DNA from: Treponema sp. UBA4326
GTDB lineage: Bacteria; Spirochaetota; Spirochaetia; Treponematales; Treponemataceae
NCBI GenBank assembly: GCA_002393835.1
Contig: DGTW01000253.1
Span: 1 to 24,347 of the forward strand
Length of the DNA: 24,347 nucleotides
Direction: 5' to 3'
Numbering within the stretch: position 1 is the stretch's first letter; the number at the start of each line of letters is the position of its first letter. The notes beneath the pieces are model-generated. The model was not told the origin of the DNA and made no database searches. It was given only the letters and a program-made list of their open reading frames with translations. Of this stretch, positions 22,062 to 24,347 are shown piece by piece. Made by a program: the position numbers and the translations under genes.

Positions 22062-22182
22062 TGTCGTATGTAGACGATAGTTTTGGTATTGTTTTATCGT
22101 CTGTACACGATAAAAATTGCTTGATTTTATCGTCTGTACACGATAAAAATTGCTTGATTTTATCGTCTGTACACGATAAAAT
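22062..22182. repeat. Four palindromes at an exact 33-base period (operator array)
   Basis: Three identical 24-base palindromes, arms TTTTATCGT and ACGATAAAA around CTGTAC, lie at 22092-22115, 22125-22148 and 22158-22181. A degenerate fourth (18-base core with three mismatches) is at 22062-22079. The period of the cores is 33 bases throughout, about three helical turns, with ATTGCTTGA as spacer. Because 33 is a multiple of three an open frame runs through it (LSSVHDKNCLI repeated), but this is more likely regulatory DNA than protein. It lies between the lipoprotein gene and the DUF4143 ATPase. Confidence 0.85.
22154..22182 (+). promoter_or_regulatory. Promoter of the DUF4143 ATPase, with palindrome in the spacer
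   Basis: TTGATT (22154-22159) and TAAAAT (22177-22182) are 17 bases apart, and the third palindrome fills the spacer and touches both boxes. The second unit has TTGATT-17-TAAAAA (22121-22149). Transcription would start near 22189, 20 bases before the ATG. A protein bound to the palindrome would block RNA polymerase. Confidence 0.6.
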
Positions 22183-22208
22183 ATCCTCAGATATAGTGAG
22201 GTGCATCT

Positions 22209-23480
22209 ATGAATCACGATTTGCTAAAAGAAGTCATTTTTGACCAAACAGAATTTATCAAGAACTCTGAGCTTATCAAAAGAGATTACATCTTTGAAAA
22301 GAACGCAAATTATATTCTGGTCGGTTTGAGGCGAGCCGGTAAATCTACGCTTTTGTACCGTATTGCAAAAGAACTTGTCGCACAAGGCTGTGAGTGGTCG
22401 CAGATAATTTATGTCAATTTTGAGGACGACCGCTTATTGGGCTTTTCTGTGAGCGATTTCAATGACATTGTTGAAGTTGCGCACGAACTGAACGATTCAA
22501 AAGAAGTTTACTATTTTTTCGATGAAATTCAGCTTATTGACGGCTGGGAACATTTTGCACGCAGAATGGCAGACCAGAAAAAGCGGGTTTATATTACTGG
22601 AAGTAACGCAAAAATGCTGAGTTCAGAGATGGCAAGCACTTTGGGCGGGAGATATATCCCAAAAATGATTATGCCTTTTTCTCTGGGCGAAGTTTTGGAT
22701 TATAAAAATATTTTGCATGATAAAAGGGCAATGCTCACAACATCAGAATCAGCAAAAATCAGAAGAGCCTGTCAGGAATATATCGCGGCTGGTGGACTGC
22801 CAGAAACACAGTTTTTTACGAACAAAAGAGAATATATCAAGACCGTCTACGAAAAAGTGCTTCTGGGCGACATCATTGAGCGTGAAGATGTAAAGAACAA
22901 GCTTGCTCTCCGCCTGATGATTAAAAAAATTGCCGAAACGGTGATGAGCGAAATTTCTTTCAACACGCTTGCAGGAAATGTAAAGGACTCGGGAACAAAA
23001 ACATCAACTGATTCCATGATTGAATATTCATCTTATGCACAGAACGCATACCTTGTGTTCCGAACAAGCAATTATGTCTCAAAATTTGCTGAAAAAGAGG
23101 GCACTCCAAGATTCTATTTTTACGACAACGGACTTCTTTCGCTTTTCCTCGTAAATAAAAAATCTGCACTCCTGGAAAATGCTGTCGCGGTATATCTCAA
23201 ACGAAAGTTTGAAGAAGAATTTTACTATTTCAAATCAAAACAGACCGGAATCGACATAGATTTCTATCTCCCGGAGCAGAAAACTGCTATTCAAGTGGCT
23301 TACGAGCTTGGAGATGCAGAAGAGCGGGAAACAAAAAGTTTGTTTTCGTTTGCGGAAAAATCAGAAGAAGCGCAAAGACTTATCATAGTCACTAATGAGG
23401 AAGAAAGGACGATTAGGAAAGACAATCTTACGATTGAAGTCGTGCCTGTTCATAAATTCTTGCTGGCAGACTATGTGTAA
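22209..23480 (+). CDS. AAA-family ATPase with DUF4143 C-terminal domain
   Basis: A 423-residue protein. Walker A GLRRAGKST (39-47), Walker B YFFDEIQ (102-108) and a sensor-like VYITGSNAKML define the AAA_14 ATPase; the C-terminal DUF4143 domain follows, with ENAVAVYLKRK and GIDIDFYLPEQKTAIQVAYEL, the region of a PD-(D/E)xK-like fold. The usual E-x-K near the end is here QVA, so nuclease activity is doubtful. The family is widespread and often present in many copies in gut bacteria; its biological role is not established. GAGGTG lies before the ATG. Its upstream region holds the four-palindrome array. It is a single gene, convergent with a decayed gene. Confidence 0.9.
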   Translation: MNHDLLKEVIFDQTEFIKNSELIKRDYIFEKNANYILVGLRRAGKSTLLYRIAKELVAQGCEWSQIIYVNFEDDRLLGFSVSDFNDIVEVAHELNDSKEVYYFFDEIQLIDGWEHFARRMADQKKRVYITGSNAKMLSSEMASTLGGRYIPKMIMPFSLGEVLDYKNILHDKRAMLTTSESAKIRRACQEYIAAGGLPETQFFTNKREYIKTVYEKVLLGDIIEREDVKNKLALRLMIKKIAETVMSEISFNTLAGNVKDSGTKTSTDSMIEYSSYAQNAYLVFRTSNYVSKFAEKEGTPRFYFYDNGLLSLFLVNKKSALLENAVAVYLKRKFEEEFYYFKSKQTGIDIDFYLPEQKTAIQVAYELGDAEERETKSLFSFAEKSEEAQRLIIVTNEEERTIRKDNLTIEVVPVHKFLLADYV

Positions 23481-24094
23481 TGGTGTGGGGGAAAATAAAA
23501 AAACAGACACAACAAAAAATTCGGACAGAATTTTTCGGTAAAAATTACAGGAATGTAGTTACTTTCGCTTGCAACGCAGCCATGTTCTGAGACAATGCTA
23601 TCTACTTTTTTGGAATACACTGTCTCCTGAATGACATTCGCCGCAAGAGAATCAATTGCTTTCTGTACCCTTGATTTTGCATTCGCAATGAGAAGCTGTT
23701 GCTGAACAATCTCATCTTCATTCACTCCCAGAAGGAACTGAGTGACTTTTTTTGAAGTCTCAGAGTGAAGCTGCTCGCCTTGAACTCGCTTTGAGATTTC
23801 AAAGACATTTCTGTCGAGGGCAACAACACGCTTTTCAAGTTCTTCGTCGAGATTCTGAAAGACTTTGTTGTATCTGTCTGAAACCCGTGAATAATCGTCC
23901 TGCATAACGATTTGCTGTTTTTCAAGAGTCGCTGACTTTGTTGTTAGAAGTTCGAAGACAGCTTTGAATTTCGCAGCAATGGCCGCAATGTTTTGGTCAA
24001 GCTCGGATTTAATCATATTGAAAAAGCCCGAAATGACATGACTGGAAACTTCATCAGCAGACTTTGCGATTGAAGCAACTTGCACTGAATTCAT
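23471..24094 (-). pseudogene. Fragment of a coiled-coil protein
   Basis: An open frame of about 200 residues on the minus strand, helical and charged (SSHVISGFFNMIKSELDQN, NVFEISKRVQGEQLHSETSKK, VQKAIDSLAANVIQETVY), ending in a hydrophobic tail (FLLCLFFYFPPHHYT) that looks out of place and overlaps the ATPase gene by ten bases. The ATG at 24094 has no ribosome site, and upstream bases belong to another fragment on the plus strand. Both ends therefore seem cut off. It resembles the inside of a long coiled-coil protein; no family was recognised. It could alternatively be a small intact gene with a non-canonical start. Confidence 0.5.
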
Positions 24095-24199
24095 TGTGCT
24101 CAAGAAAATGAAATCACAAAAGACATTTATGATGTGATTACAAAGAAACTTATCACGCAAGTAAAAGAAGCTGTAAACAAGGCTTTGGAAGAACTTTAA
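24089..24199 (+). pseudogene. 3' fragment of an unknown gene
   Basis: The plus strand is open from 24089 to TAA 24197-24199 and reads ENEITKDIYDVITKKLITQ followed by VKEAVNKALEEL, a plausible amphipathic C terminus. There is an in-frame TGA at 24086-24088 and no start codon with a ribosome site. It looks like the tail of a gene whose rest was lost at a junction near 24091, where the minus-strand fragment begins. Confidence 0.35.
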
Positions 24200-24261
24200 A
24201 ATAATATACAATTTTGTCTACTTAACTTTACATTAACATATATTTGTATTATGCTTATTGT

Positions 24262-24347
24262 ATGAGCAATGAGATTCCAAAAACTTTTGAAAATTCGTTA
24301 ATTCGTACAGCATGGAACGAACAGGAAGAGGAATGGTATTTTTCTGT
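24262..24347 (+). CDS. BRO-N/antirepressor-like protein, N-terminal end (partial)
   Basis: The first 28 residues, MSNEIPKTFENSLIRTAWNE followed by QEEEWYFSV, run to the right edge. The pattern F.n..IR..w.e...EWYFSV is the start of BRO-N domains as found in phage antirepressors and related bacterial proteins. They bind DNA and occur in phages, islands and toxin-like accessory loci. No ribosome site is visible; a TATTAT at 24247-24252 lies ten bases before the ATG, so a leaderless start is possible. The rest of the gene is outside the window, so the C-terminal domain that would tell phage from chromosomal type cannot be seen. Confidence 0.7.
   Translation, partial: MSNEIPKTFENSLIRTAWNEQEEEWYFS

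Noticed and set aside
22092..22181. CRISPR-like array
   Set aside because: The spacers are identical as well as the repeats, there are only three or four units, and no cas genes are present.
22046..22243. A 65-residue protein with LSSVHDKNCLI repeats
   Set aside because: It is read from the palindrome array, whose 33-base period keeps the frame open; there is no ribosome site and it overlaps the ATPase start.
23515..23535. AAAAATTC/GAATTTTT hairpin as terminator for the ATPase
   Set aside because: The stem is only A/T-rich with two GC pairs and lacks a following T run on the plus strand; it may be incidental.
24094..24211. N-terminal 39-residue extension of the minus-strand coiled-coil frame
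   Set aside because: It is the complement of a plus-strand gene tail with coding character, and has no ribosome site.

Overview
The window looks like a chromosomal segment of a spirochaete of the genus Treponema, probably a gut or rumen lineage. This is an inference from protein style: relaxed spirochaetal lipoboxes, a Gx-family membrane protein, a LPP20/CsgG-like envelope operon, a TAXI-type TRAP transporter, several small XRE regulators and many hairpin-rich dispersed repeats. No rRNA, tRNA, CRISPR array or insertion sequence was seen. The window opens inside the 3' end of purA and closes inside a BRO-N-type gene.

Bases 236-2151 form a small toxin-antitoxin island on the minus strand: a DUF6922-like/AbiEii-like pair whose nucleotidyltransferase is cut off by a dispersed repeat, a complete VapB-VapC pair, and an orphan Phd-type antitoxin whose expected toxin start runs straight into a terminator. 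The vapBC and phd transcripts begin with nearly the same promoter and leader. A strong plus-strand promoter followed about 90 bases later by an intrinsic terminator suggests a small RNA at 2061-2151. Next is a minus-strand unit (a 45-residue protein plus a lipoprotein) divergent from an XRE regulator, with three operator-like palindromes between them.

Bases 3671-12445 are mostly plus-strand housekeeping and transport genes: a lipoprotein, a Gx-family S-component-like protein overlapping a possible EcfT-like protein, the helicase HrpB (which carries an in-frame run of three hairpins), a dicarboxylate/amino-acid symporter with a soluble N-terminal domain, and two overlapping Gfo/Idh/MocA oxidoreductases. 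Bases 12448-17267 hold an XRE regulator divergent from an outer-membrane barrel gene with an in-frame TGA near its end, then a minus-strand TAXI TRAP transporter (fused permease, then binding lipoprotein) with dispersed repeats beside it, and a third XRE gene.

Bases 17301-22030 form a probable envelope operon: a LPP20-like exported protein, a lipoprotein, a CsgG-like protein with a coiled coil, and a further lipoprotein. The third XRE gene is divergent from it. XRE regulators divergent from envelope genes occur three times in the window. At 22062-22182 four copies of a palindrome lie at an exact 33-base period in front of an AAA ATPase of the DUF4143 type; in the last copies the palindrome fills the spacer of a good sigma-70-like promoter. 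The end of the window (23471-24199) looks decayed, with two gene fragments on opposite strands, followed by the start of a BRO-N/antirepressor-like gene. The strongest candidates for undescribed biology are the 33-base operator array with its ATPase, the hairpin insertion in hrpB, the small RNA at 2061-2151 and the repeated XRE/envelope modules.
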